A DNA stretch of 64,000 nt, taken from contig NZ_JBBMFD010000009.1 in NCBI RefSeq assembly GCF_040096205.1, forward strand, positions 39,894 to 103,893, given 5' to 3'. Numbering within the stretch: position 1 is the stretch's first letter; each line of letters opens with the position of its first letter. Below the pieces are notes generated by a model. That model was not told the origin of the DNA. It ran no database searches and saw only the letters and a program-made list of their open reading frames with translations. Positions 1-8,112 of this stretch are shown here, piece by piece. A program made the translations under genes and the position numbers. Source of the stretch: Solibaculum_A intestinale. GTDB taxonomy: Bacteria > Bacillota > Clostridia > Oscillospirales > Acutalibacteraceae.

Positions 1-780
1 ACCGCCACCTGTAAAGGTGGGGACGGAAAAACGACCTCCACAGTAAACATAAGCGCATACATATCAAAAAGGAAAAAGGTCTGCGTGGTGGACCTTGATC
101 CGCAGCATAGCTTGACTACCCATTTTGGGGTGCGTCAAAGTGAACTCAAAGCGTGCAAGACCATCTACGACATCTTCTTTTATCTCATCGATCATGATGA
201 CATTGACGATGAAGAGCTGTCGGAATTGGTTCATTCCTGCGTTATCCATACCAGCGAAGTGGATCTGATTCCATCCACCACAAAGCTGGCAAGGCTGGTA
301 AAGCTTTTACCCAGCGCCACCAATTGTGAGCATCTTTTGGAGTACGCGCTCTCCTTTATAAAGGAGGAGTATGAATATATCTTTCTGGATTCTCACAGCG
401 GATTTGATTTGTTTTGCCATAACGCCTTGGCCTGTGCGGATTCCGTTTTGATTCCTGTAGAAGCCAACATATTCGGCTGTGAAGGGCTGGGGGAAGTGCT
501 CCCCATCATCAACGGCCTGAAAAAACGCATGAATCCTCACCTGTCTATCGAGGGGATCCTCTTTACAAAATATCGTGCCCGGACGAAGAACAATCAAAGC
601 TTCCGTGAATTGGTTTACCGGGACTTTGGGAATATCCATATCTTTGCCCCTATCATCCCGGAACGCACATCGGTAAGCGAGGCGCCTAGCTTCGGTATGT
701 CCATCCACGAGTACGCACCGAACAGCGACGCAGCGGCGGCCTATGCCGAAGTAGCAGAAGAGGTGATGTCCCATGCGTAG
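1..780 (+). CDS. parA: ParA-family partition ATPase (5' end outside window)
   Basis: The reading frame is open from base 1, so the protein starts upstream of the window. Visible residues 5-11 are a deviant Walker A motif (KGGDGKT), followed by VVDLDP, the usual ParA/MinD-type Walker A' region. ParA ATPases bind DNA non-specifically and, with ParB, keep plasmids and ICEs in daughter cells. The Walker B region reads FLDSHSGFD where most ParAs have D-T/C-P-P, so this is a divergent branch. The gene overlaps parB by 8 bp and is surely co-translated with it. Family assignment is firm; a role in maintaining the excised ICE is inference from the conjugation genes downstream. Confidence 0.9.
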   Translation, partial: TATCKGGDGKTTSTVNISAYISKRKKVCVVDLDPQHSLTTHFGVRQSELKACKTIYDIFFYLIDHDDIDDEELSELVHSCVIHTSEVDLIPSTTKLARLVKLLPSATNCEHLLEYALSFIKEEYEYIFLDSHSGFDLFCHNALACADSVLIPVEANIFGCEGLGEVLPIINGLKKRMNPHLSIEGILFTKYRARTKNNQSFRELVYRDFGNIHIFAPIIPERTSVSEAPSFGMSIHEYAPNSDAAAAYAEVAEEVMSHA

Positions 781-1732
781 AAGGGCAATTGTAGACCAGG
801 TACAAAACCTTTCGCTTCTAGAGGAAGACAGCGATTTCTTTTCCGATGGAATAGAAGAAAAAGCAGTCAAGCGAAAAGAGGAATCATCCTATCCCTGTGT
901 GTTGTTACCAACCGACTGTTTGGAGGAATATCAGGACGATAACTTTGAAAAGATCACAGGAAGGCCGCAGCCATTTCTCCCGTATTCCGAAGAAGATATG
1001 GACCGGATGGTAGAGAGTGTGCGGGAGCATGGTGTGCTGGAACCCATTACCGTGCGTCCAACGAAAGGTAAAAAATATCAAATCCTTGCCGGCCGCAACC
1101 GTTATCGCGCCTCAGTCATTTGCGGTCGAAAAGAAATCCCGTCCATCATCCGTGAGGACATTGACGACCAGCAAGCAGCCCTTATTATGTTGGACACAAA
1201 TCTTCGCCAAAGAAGGAACCTATCCTATAGCGAACGGGCCTATGCCTATCGGATGAAACTGGAATTGACCAGCTCCCAAGGAAAGCGAAACGACTTATCG
1301 GATGCAGACGATCCCTCTATGCGGAAAGATTCGCTGGCGGAGGCAGGAAAAGAGAATAAGGAAAGCCGGCGTATGGTTGCTTATCTCATTCGTTTGACCT
1401 ATCTCATCAAACCATTGCTGGAAGCGGTGGATCAAAGAACCCTGTCTTTCCGTGTCGGTGTCAAGTTGTCATATATCCCGGAGGAACTTCAAGCGTTTCT
1501 GTTCTATCAGATTATGCCACAGTATGGAAAGATCAAAATGAAGCAGGCCGATGCTGTCAAAAAGCTGGTAGAGGAAGGGACCGCTTCTCAAAAGACGATT
1601 CAGCGCGTTTTTTATGAAGCGGCAATGGACAAGCAAAATATCCGGAAAATGACCATTCAGCTGCCCGACACTTTGTCCTATGAGGAGGCGCAAAGACTGT
1701 TTCAGAGCTTCCTGGAGCAATATCAAAAATAA
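773..1732 (+). CDS. parB: ParB/Spo0J-family partition protein
   Basis: This 319-residue protein carries the ParB N-terminal nuclease-like domain (about residues 40-135) with the box GRNRYRAS at 107-114, where canonical ParBs have GERRYRA. A helical DNA-binding middle region (about 140-260) follows. ParB binds a centromere-like site and stimulates ParA. The first 40 residues are acidic and unusual. The start ATG lies inside the end of parA, giving translational coupling. No parS-like site was recognised nearby. Conjugative elements of Clostridia often carry this pair at one end of the transfer region. Confidence 0.88.
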   Translation: MRRRAIVDQVQNLSLLEEDSDFFSDGIEEKAVKRKEESSYPCVLLPTDCLEEYQDDNFEKITGRPQPFLPYSEEDMDRMVESVREHGVLEPITVRPTKGKKYQILAGRNRYRASVICGRKEIPSIIREDIDDQQAALIMLDTNLRQRRNLSYSERAYAYRMKLELTSSQGKRNDLSDADDPSMRKDSLAEAGKENKESRRMVAYLIRLTYLIKPLLEAVDQRTLSFRVGVKLSYIPEELQAFLFYQIMPQYGKIKMKQADAVKKLVEEGTASQKTIQRVFYEAAMDKQNIRKMTIQLPDTLSYEEAQRLFQSFLEQYQK

Positions 1733-1790
1733 ATTTCATACCCAAAGCAAGCCTGCCAACAGGCTTAATATATAGAAGGGTTAACGAAAG

Positions 1791-2612
1791 TTGGTGTATA
1801 TGATGAGACCAGCATGGAAATATACGGCCATGGCGGTCATGTTGTTGCTGGGAATAGCGGGATGCGGGAATCAAAACACCCCTGAGAGTTCTACATCCTC
1901 GTTGCCCAGTGGAACAAGCTCTGCTTTTATGCTCGTCGAAAGAAGTGGGCAGGACAGTGAATCAGCATCATCTGACGATAGATCGACAGCGGGAAACCCA
2001 GACCCGACATTCTCATCAAAAGGAAGTGATACCAGCAGGGAATCTTCCCAAATTTCAGAAGGTTCCAAACCAGGATACCGGGAGGATCTTTCGCATCTTT
2101 CCTCCCGGCAATCCTCCGACCAGGGGAGCGGCGGTGAAATGCATCCTCCTTCTTCAAATCCCCCGTCAAGCTCAGAAAGCAGCGATTCTCATGGGGGATG
2201 GGGTTCGTCTCCATCGGCTCCAGACCCCTCTTCATCGCCGCCTGCCCCATCCGAATCCTCCGAAGCATCCCCTTCCTCCTCGGCGACTCCAGAACCAGAC
2301 CCCATTCCAGACGACTTGAAGCCCTATGTTTATCCATTTGATATCGCCGCTATTCAATCCGACCTGATCCGGTATGGGGAAACCCTCGGCATGGTCCATC
2401 GTCCTACCCATCCGGACGGCACGTTTCGGACGCCGGATAATTGTTCTTGGTGGAATCCATATACGTTGTCCGCCAGCAGCAAAAATCCTGCCCTTGTGAG
2501 ACGGCAACTGTATGAGATGGTGGAATACGATAAAAACAAATGGGGATTGCAGGACTTTGCAATCTATATAGAGGGTTCTGGCGGTCAATATCTCGTGTAT
2601 ATGCTGCACTAA
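1791..2612 (+). CDS. Ser/Pro-rich lipoprotein of unknown function
   Basis: The product has a lipoprotein signal: a hydrophobic stretch ends in GIAGC, with lipidated Cys about residue 25. Next comes a long Ser/Pro/Glu-rich linker (about 30-175) and a compact, Trp- and Tyr-containing C-terminal domain (about 180-273). This layout suggests a domain held away from the membrane through the peptidoglycan. I do not recognise the terminal domain. The start is uncertain: TTG 1791, GTG 1794, ATG 1800 and ATG 1803 are all in frame, with an AGAAGGG ribosome site at 1773-1779. Location between parAB and a giant adhesin suggests a cell-surface role during mating, which is inference only. Confidence 0.7.
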   Translation: MVYMMRPAWKYTAMAVMLLLGIAGCGNQNTPESSTSSLPSGTSSAFMLVERSGQDSESASSDDRSTAGNPDPTFSSKGSDTSRESSQISEGSKPGYREDLSHLSSRQSSDQGSGGEMHPPSSNPPSSSESSDSHGGWGSSPSAPDPSSSPPAPSESSEASPSSSATPEPDPIPDDLKPYVYPFDIAAIQSDLIRYGETLGMVHRPTHPDGTFRTPDNCSWWNPYTLSASSKNPALVRRQLYEMVEYDKNKWGLQDFAIYIEGSGGQYLVYMLH

Positions 2613-2620
2613 AAACCAGA

Positions 2621-2660
2621 AAAAGCTCCTTGCCGGATATTCCGGCAGGGAGCTTTTGTT
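2621..2660 (+). terminator. Strong hairpin between lipoprotein and adhesin genes
   Basis: A 17-bp stem (2621-2637 with 2641-2657, one G-U type pair, 3-nt loop) is followed by only a short T run, TTTTGTTATT. Only 23 bases separate it from the adhesin ATG, too little for a separate promoter. It may therefore act as a partial terminator or attenuator, or as an mRNA-processing signal. Confidence 0.75.
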
Positions 2661-2680
2661 ATTGAGAAAGAAGGTTTTTT

Positions 2681-5600
2681 ATGAAAAGAACATTATCTCA
2701 CCGGATTTTATCCGCCGTTATCAGTATCATCCTTTTGTTTACCCTTGTTTTCAGCGGGACAGTGGCCTCCGCATGGGAATCCACCGAGGGCGTCGTGTGT
2801 AGTTCCCGGTTCGGCCGGCTAATCATGGGATCGGATGGGCTGCCGTTCCATTGCCCGGCCAACTATCCGGTTATGCTCTATGACGAGGAAGGCAACACCA
2901 GTTATTCCACGTCGGCCGGCGACCGTGATCATCCCCACATGTACCTGTATACGGAACTCAACGTAGACGAACAGTGGGTCTACTGCATTGAAGTGGGCGT
3001 ATCCTTTGGTTCGTCCAACAATGGATACACCAGCGTCAACGGGGAAAACAGCCGGTTTTTCATGAATCTTCCCCGGGTTGCCCAGGAAGGCATTATGCTG
3101 GCAACCGTGTATGGCTTCCAGCATGGAAAGCCTTTGCCTATTTCCGGCATTAACGAGGACGACTATTATTTTGCCACCCAAGCCATCATCTGGGAATACC
3201 AGCAAAACCTCCGCACGTCCCCCACAACATTGCAGGACAACGGCCCCATCCCAGCCACTCAGTTTTACGATCAGCTGAAAGACCGGCCGGCGGAAGCTGC
3301 CTACAACTGGATCCTCACACAAATGGAGCAGCATTCCAAGATCCCCAGCTTTGCAAACGTCAGCTCCTATGAAGCCCCAACCCATACGATGCAGTATGAT
3401 GCCCAGTCCGGGCTGTATTCCGTGACATTGACCGATGAAAATTTGTCGGATGTGGATTTACAAGCCTTGTCCGAGGACACCCACGGTATCTCTGTCACGC
3501 GCAATGGAAACAGCTATACCTTTACCACTTCCAATCCCATCACCGAGCCGGTCAGCATCCTTTACCGAAAAGACCTTCCGGTATACGGCAACCCCTTCCT
3601 GGTCTGGGGACATGTCGGATATCAAACCATGTGTACCGGCGTTAAAGACCCGGTTCAGTTCTATGTCAATTTCCAGACTGAGAATACCGGTACTTTGGAT
3701 ATTGTCAAAAAAGCCGATCCGGATATTTCGGTTGCAGGATGGCAGTTTCGGATTGAAGGAAACGGAGTGAATCAGGAAGTAACCGTCGGGGAAGACGGCC
3801 GGATCTCCGTTCCTGGTCTTACCGCCGGCACCTACACCATTTCTGAAATCAATGTCCCGGACTATTACCACCAACCGGAGAGCCAGACGGTAGAAGTCCT
3901 ACCGAACCAGACCACTGTTGTGGAATTCTTCAACCAGTACCAGAAGGGCGGATTGGTCATCGAAAAATCCTCCGAACAGGATGTTATGACCCAGGACGTC
4001 CAATTCCGCGTGGTTGGTCAATGCGACAACGGCAAATCATACGACCAAATCCATGAGACAGATGCCTCGGGCCGCATTGAACTGACCGATCTCTACACCG
4101 GAACGTATACCGTCACAGAATTAGGATATCCAGAGACCGGCATCCCGGATTGGATCGTCGCCCCCACCGATGAAAATATCCGTGTCAACGGCGGGGAAAC
4201 CAGTACGGTTGAAATCTATAACGAACTTAAAAAGGGAAACCTTTCGATCACAAAAGCGTCGGAAGACGGCAACTTTATAGAAGGCATCGGCTTTCACATC
4301 TTTGGAACCACCGACGCGGGGATTCTCTACGATGAAACCTTCTATACCGATTCTTCCGGAGAAATCTATGTGGAAGATTTGCCCATTGGAACCTACACCG
4401 TAGAAGAAGTTGCAGAAACGGTCAACGGCAATTACCAGATTGCCGCCTCACAAGTGGTGGTCATCAAAGGGGACGAAACCACACAGACGCAGTTTTATAA
4501 CGCCCTCCATAAGATTCCTCTGCGAATTGTCAAGGAATCGTACAATGGAAAGAATCTGGAGGGCATCCAATTCCTTGTGAAAGGAACTACCTCCACCGGC
4601 GAGCCTTGGGAGAAGACCTACACGACCAACGCACAAGGCGTTGTGGATGTCAAAGAAACCGATCCGGACGCTCCGCCCTGCGGTACCTATACCGTGTCGG
4701 AGGTAGAATCCAGCGTCAACATTGGATATCTTCTGCCGGACAGCCAAGAGGTTACTTTCACATACGGAGATCAGCCGGAACTTCATTTTTATAACGACAA
4801 AAAGGCCGGCGACGTTAAGGTGGTAAAGACCGACGATCTAAACAACCATTTTGTAGAAGGAATGGTGTTCCGTCTGAAAGGTACTTCCTATGCCGGAGAT
4901 GAAATTGATTGGACGGCAACCACCGACAAAGACGGTGTCGCTGTATTCCATGACGTCCCCATCGGGAGCTATACCTTATATGAGGACGATGTCCCGGCCT
5001 TCTTTGTGACCCCGGATCCCCAGGAAGTAACGGTTGTCTATTCAGAGACTTCTGAAAACAATTTTGAAAATGTGTCCCAAAAAGCCAATCTCAAAATCGT
5101 CAAACAGAGCACCGACATGCAAAATATTGAAGGTGTCCCCTTCCGGATCGTCGGTATCCCTTATGCGGGGGAAGATTTTGCCTATGACGAAACGTTTTAT
5201 ACCGATGCAAACGGAGAAATCTATGTGGAAGGGTTGTTGGTGGGAAACTATTCCGTCATGGAATTGGATAGTGACGTAACCGTCGGATACATTAAGCCCG
5301 GCAGCCAGGAAGTGGAACTGACCTATGGGCAAGACAGTACCGTCACCTTCTTTAACAAACTGATCGAAAACAGCATCAAAATCGTCAAACGGGACGGGTT
5401 TAACGACCAGCCCATGGAGGGGATCTTGTTCGGGCTTTACGATTCAGAAGGCAATGAGGTCACCCGCGGCCGGACCGATGCAAACGGAACCCTTACATTT
5501 GAGAACATTCGGTACGGCGAGTATACCGTCCGGGAACTGGAAGGGAAGACGGGATATTATCCTTTGGAGGCCGGCCCGCAGATTACCGTAGAAACCGATG

Positions 5601-6856
5601 GCCTGACACAAGAAATCCCCATTGTCAACGACCGCATCCCCTGTGAAATCCGCGTGTATAAAACCGACAGCCATACAGGAGAGCCTTTGCCCGGCGTCAC
5701 ATTCGGCTTGTTTGACTTAGAGGGAAACCTAGTGGAAAAGGCCGTCACTGGTGAGGATGGTTATGCCCGATTCTCTCCGCAAGTGTGGGGACAAACCTTC
5801 CAGATCAAAGAGCTGGAAGTCCCGGTAGGATACCAGCTGTCCGATCATGTGGAAACGGTAGAAATCCAGCCTGGAGAAACCGAACTGCAATTCCAGTATG
5901 AAAACGACCGCATACCTTGTGAAATTCAGATTTACAAAACAGATGGGTATACCAAGCTGCCCTTGGCCGGAGCCGTGTTCGGTTTATACGACGCAGAAGG
6001 GAATTTGATCGAGCAGAAGGCCACCGATGAGAATGGATATATCCAATTCAGCCCGCAGCTATGGGGACAAACCGTGTTTATCCGGGAGATTTCGGCCCCG
6101 GAAGGATATCTGGTCAACGACAAGATCGAAGAGTTTGAGATCAAAGCAGGGGACGAAAGCGTTACCTTTGAATGGGAGAATGAGCGCCGGCCGGTGGAGA
6201 TTGTGGTACACAAGATAGACGAATCCGGCTTACCGTTGGCAGGCGCGGAGTTTGGCCTGTTTGACGCACAGGGAACCCTTCTACAGTCCGGGATCACCGA
6301 CGAAACCGGCGTCATCCGGTTTACAAACAACATTTGGGGCCAAACGGTCTATCTGCGTGAAATCAAAGCACCGCAAGGGTATGTTCTCGATGAAGCAGCC
6401 ACCGAAATTGAATTGAAACCCGAAGATACTGTCTTGGAATACACCAAGGAAAATTACTGGATTACCGGAAACATCCGCATTGTCAAAAAAGATGGTTTGA
6501 CCGGCAATCCTTTGTCCGGTGTAGAATTCGGCCTTTACGACGAAGCTGGAAACGAGGTTGCCCGCGGTGTTACTGGCGAGGATGGAGCTTTGCTTCTGGA
6601 AGGAATCCGTTATGGGACCTATGAGCTGCGGGAATTGGCTGCAAAAGACGGATATCAGAACCTTTCTGCACCCTTGCCGGTCCAAATAACGGAGAATGGG
6701 CAGACCATCGAACTGGAGGTGGAGAACGAACCCATACCGGAAGTGCCAGACACGGGTGAGGAGTTCCCGGCCTGGCCCATTGCCCTGTTGGTGGTATCCG
6801 CAACAGCCTTTGTCTTGTTGCTGGTGATCCGCAAACAGAAACAAAGAATAGGATAA
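2681..6856 (+). CDS. Giant thioester-domain / CnaB-repeat sortase-anchored adhesin
   Basis: This 1391-residue wall protein has a signal peptide (about 1-31) and an N-terminal thioester-type adhesin domain. Cys102 sits in a YCIE motif and Gln167 in TQAIIWE, the pair that forms the internal Cys-Gln thioester in this family. From about residue 336, eleven SpaA/CnaB-like modules follow, each opening with a pattern like GxLxIVKxxxDG, usually isopeptide-stabilised and ending near an E-[LI] motif. The C-terminus has VPDTGEE (about 1355), a hydrophobic segment and a basic tail, which is an LPXTG-type sorting signal with V in place of L. Such proteins attach covalently to surfaces. Within an ICE it may stabilise mating pairs or aid host adhesion (inference). 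No sortase is in the window. Confidence 0.92.
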   Translation: MKRTLSHRILSAVISIILLFTLVFSGTVASAWESTEGVVCSSRFGRLIMGSDGLPFHCPANYPVMLYDEEGNTSYSTSAGDRDHPHMYLYTELNVDEQWVYCIEVGVSFGSSNNGYTSVNGENSRFFMNLPRVAQEGIMLATVYGFQHGKPLPISGINEDDYYFATQAIIWEYQQNLRTSPTTLQDNGPIPATQFYDQLKDRPAEAAYNWILTQMEQHSKIPSFANVSSYEAPTHTMQYDAQSGLYSVTLTDENLSDVDLQALSEDTHGISVTRNGNSYTFTTSNPITEPVSILYRKDLPVYGNPFLVWGHVGYQTMCTGVKDPVQFYVNFQTENTGTLDIVKKADPDISVAGWQFRIEGNGVNQEVTVGEDGRISVPGLTAGTYTISEINVPDYYHQPESQTVEVLPNQTTVVEFFNQYQKGGLVIEKSSEQDVMTQDVQFRVVGQCDNGKSYDQIHETDASGRIELTDLYTGTYTVTELGYPETGIPDWIVAPTDENIRVNGGETSTVEIYNELKKGNLSITKASEDGNFIEGIGFHIFGTTDAGILYDETFYTDSSGEIYVEDLPIGTYTVEEVAETVNGNYQIAASQVVVIKGDETTQTQFYNALHKIPLRIVKESYNGKNLEGIQFLVKGTTSTGEPWEKTYTTNAQGVVDVKETDPDAPPCGTYTVSEVESSVNIGYLLPDSQEVTFTYGDQPELHFYNDKKAGDVKVVKTDDLNNHFVEGMVFRLKGTSYAGDEIDWTATTDKDGVAVFHDVPIGSYTLYEDDVPAFFVTPDPQEVTVVYSETSENNFENVSQKANLKIVKQSTDMQNIEGVPFRIVGIPYAGEDFAYDETFYTDANGEIYVEGLLVGNYSVMELDSDVTVGYIKPGSQEVELTYGQDSTVTFFNKLIENSIKIVKRDGFNDQPMEGILFGLYDSEGNEVTRGRTDANGTLTFENIRYGEYTVRELEGKTGYYPLEAGPQITVETDGLTQEIPIVNDRIPCEIRVYKTDSHTGEPLPGVTFGLFDLEGNLVEKAVTGEDGYARFSPQVWGQTFQIKELEVPVGYQLSDHVETVEIQPGETELQFQYENDRIPCEIQIYKTDGYTKLPLAGAVFGLYDAEGNLIEQKATDENGYIQFSPQLWGQTVFIREISAPEGYLVNDKIEEFEIKAGDESVTFEWENERRPVEIVVHKIDESGLPLAGAEFGLFDAQGTLLQSGITDETGVIRFTNNIWGQTVYLREIKAPQGYVLDEAATEIELKPEDTVLEYTKENYWITGNIRIVKKDGLTGNPLSGVEFGLYDEAGNEVARGVTGEDGALLLEGIRYGTYELRELAAKDGYQNLSAPLPVQITENGQTIELEVENEPIPEVPDTGEEFPAWPIALLVVSATAFVLLLVIRKQKQRIG

Positions 6857-6872
6857 CCATTGAAAATGATGA

Positions 6873-6908
6873 AGAGCAAGGCCAAACAAATTTGGCCTTG
6901 CTCTTTTT
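6873..6908 (+). terminator. Rho-independent terminator after adhesin
   Basis: A perfect 14-bp stem (6873-6886 with 6891-6904, loop CAAA) is followed by a run of T. It closes the adhesin transcript before the next gene at 6928. Confidence 0.92.
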
Positions 6909-6927
6909 CCTATCAGGAGGTGGCTGA

Positions 6928-7374
6928 ATGAGAAAGTACTATTTATCTTTTGTGGATTTGTCTGAAGTGATAAATGTGACGGCAAATCCAGATCAAATTT
7001 CCTGGGCACTGGATCAACTGCGGAAATCGTATTTCATCGATAATCTAAATGAGCCCAATCGCATACAAATCGGGAATTTTGCCGCATCGATTTTTCCATC
7101 CTTTTTTGATAAGCTATCCATCCGCATTGCACACTGGCAGGGAGGGATTTTAAGTGTCCATCAGACGCTGCATAAGCTGATGGACATGGAAGATTACATA
7201 GGCATGTACCTTTATCTTGTAGTTATGTATGGATTCCTCATGTGGAAAACACCCGACCATCTTCAGCTCCTGGCGGCCAATCCCCCTGCGCTCCAATGCT
7301 ATATGGAAGCCTTTTTGGAGCTGTTCGACAATGCATTACGGGAAAGGGAGGCGAAAACGGAGAATGTCCCGTGA
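6928..7374 (+). CDS. Hypothetical protein, first gene of a pair with a HigB/Gp49-like gene
   Basis: This 148-residue protein has a good ribosome site (AGGAGG about 8 bp upstream of ATG). It has no signal peptide and a moderately hydrophobic middle (about residues 85-110). I do not recognise the family. Its 3' end overlaps the next start by 11 bp, so the two are translationally coupled. The layout resembles toxin-antitoxin modules, but no helix-turn-helix typical of HigA antitoxins is visible. It may simply be a conserved ICE protein. Confidence 0.65.
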   Translation: MRKYYLSFVDLSEVINVTANPDQISWALDQLRKSYFIDNLNEPNRIQIGNFAASIFPSFFDKLSIRIAHWQGGILSVHQTLHKLMDMEDYIGMYLYLVVMYGFLMWKTPDHLQLLAANPPALQCYMEAFLELFDNALREREAKTENVP

Positions 7375-7741
7375 AATTTATCATTATGTGGATTGCAATG
7401 GGCATCGCCCAGTAGACCAATTTATTGAAACCCTTGCGCCGAAACAGCAGGAGAAGATTCACTCCTTGCTTTTACAGCTTCATGACCATCCATTGCAGCC
7501 GCCGCATGTCAAGGCGATCCGAAATGGGAGATACAAGGGATTGTATGAACTGCGCAGCCGGGTGAAACAGATGGTCCGGATTGTTTTTTCTTTGACGGAG
7601 GAAGGATCCATCATTTTGCTGCATGGTTTTATCAAGTCGGACAACCGATCGATAAACCGGGCCATGGAAATGGCACGCATCCGTCAATTTGTCCTGTCAA
7701 ACGGCGGGGCGCAGATACAGAAGGTCCCATTGACCAATTAG
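7364..7741 (+). CDS. RelE/HigB-like (phage Gp49-like, DUF891) protein
   Basis: The 125-residue product shows the HigB2/Gp49 pattern: a short N-terminal strand, a helix pair, then KGLYELRSR and a strand ending LLHGFIKSD. In characterised relatives this fold cleaves mRNA on the ribosome. The ATG at 7364 was chosen because an in-frame extension to 7229 lies wholly inside the previous gene and has no ribosome site. Unlike ordinary higBA operons, no HTH antitoxin follows; the next gene is a VirB2-like pilin 11 bp downstream. It is either an orphan toxin-like protein, paired with the unknown gene upstream, or a domesticated relative. The fold assignment is from motif memory. Confidence 0.68.
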   Translation: MSREIYHYVDCNGHRPVDQFIETLAPKQQEKIHSLLLQLHDHPLQPPHVKAIRNGRYKGLYELRSRVKQMVRIVFSLTEEGSIILLHGFIKSDNRSINRAMEMARIRQFVLSNGGAQIQKVPLTN

Positions 7742-7752
7742 GAGGGAAGCGT

Positions 7753-8097
7753 TTGAAGAAGGTAATTCAAAAATGCGCCCGCCTTGTTGTTTTCATTTCA
7801 ATTTTAACATTGTATTGCACATCGACGGTGTATGCAGCAGGTGGGGACATGTTTACGGTGGCCGACGATATCATCCGGACCGTATACAACAGCATTGCCG
7901 GGATCAGTACGGCGCTGGCCGGATTGATGTCGGCTGTAGCGGTTATTGGGGCGAAGATGTCCAACAACCAGCACAAAGTGGATCAGGCATGGGATTGGCT
8001 AAAACGCGTGTGGATTGCGTGGGCGGTTATCAACGGCATCGGCGCATTCATCGCTTACGTGCGTCCTTTACTCGACGGATACAACACCTTGCCGTAA
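7753..8097 (+). CDS. VirB2/TrbC-like conjugative pilin-type membrane protein
   Basis: A small protein of 114 residues with a signal-like N-terminus ending near VYAAGG and two further hydrophobic helices (about 45-68 and 85-107) joined by a short charged loop. This is the layout of VirB2/TrbC-type pilin subunits in Gram-positive ICEs. The start is TTG at 7753 with GGAGGGAAG immediately upstream. It leads the type IV secretion gene run. Identification is by topology and position rather than a diagnostic motif. Confidence 0.68.
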   Translation: MKKVIQKCARLVVFISILTLYCTSTVYAAGGDMFTVADDIIRTVYNSIAGISTALAGLMSAVAVIGAKMSNNQHKVDQAWDWLKRVWIAWAVINGIGAFIAYVRPLLDGYNTLP

Positions 8098-8112
8098 GGA
8101 GGTTGAGGCAAA

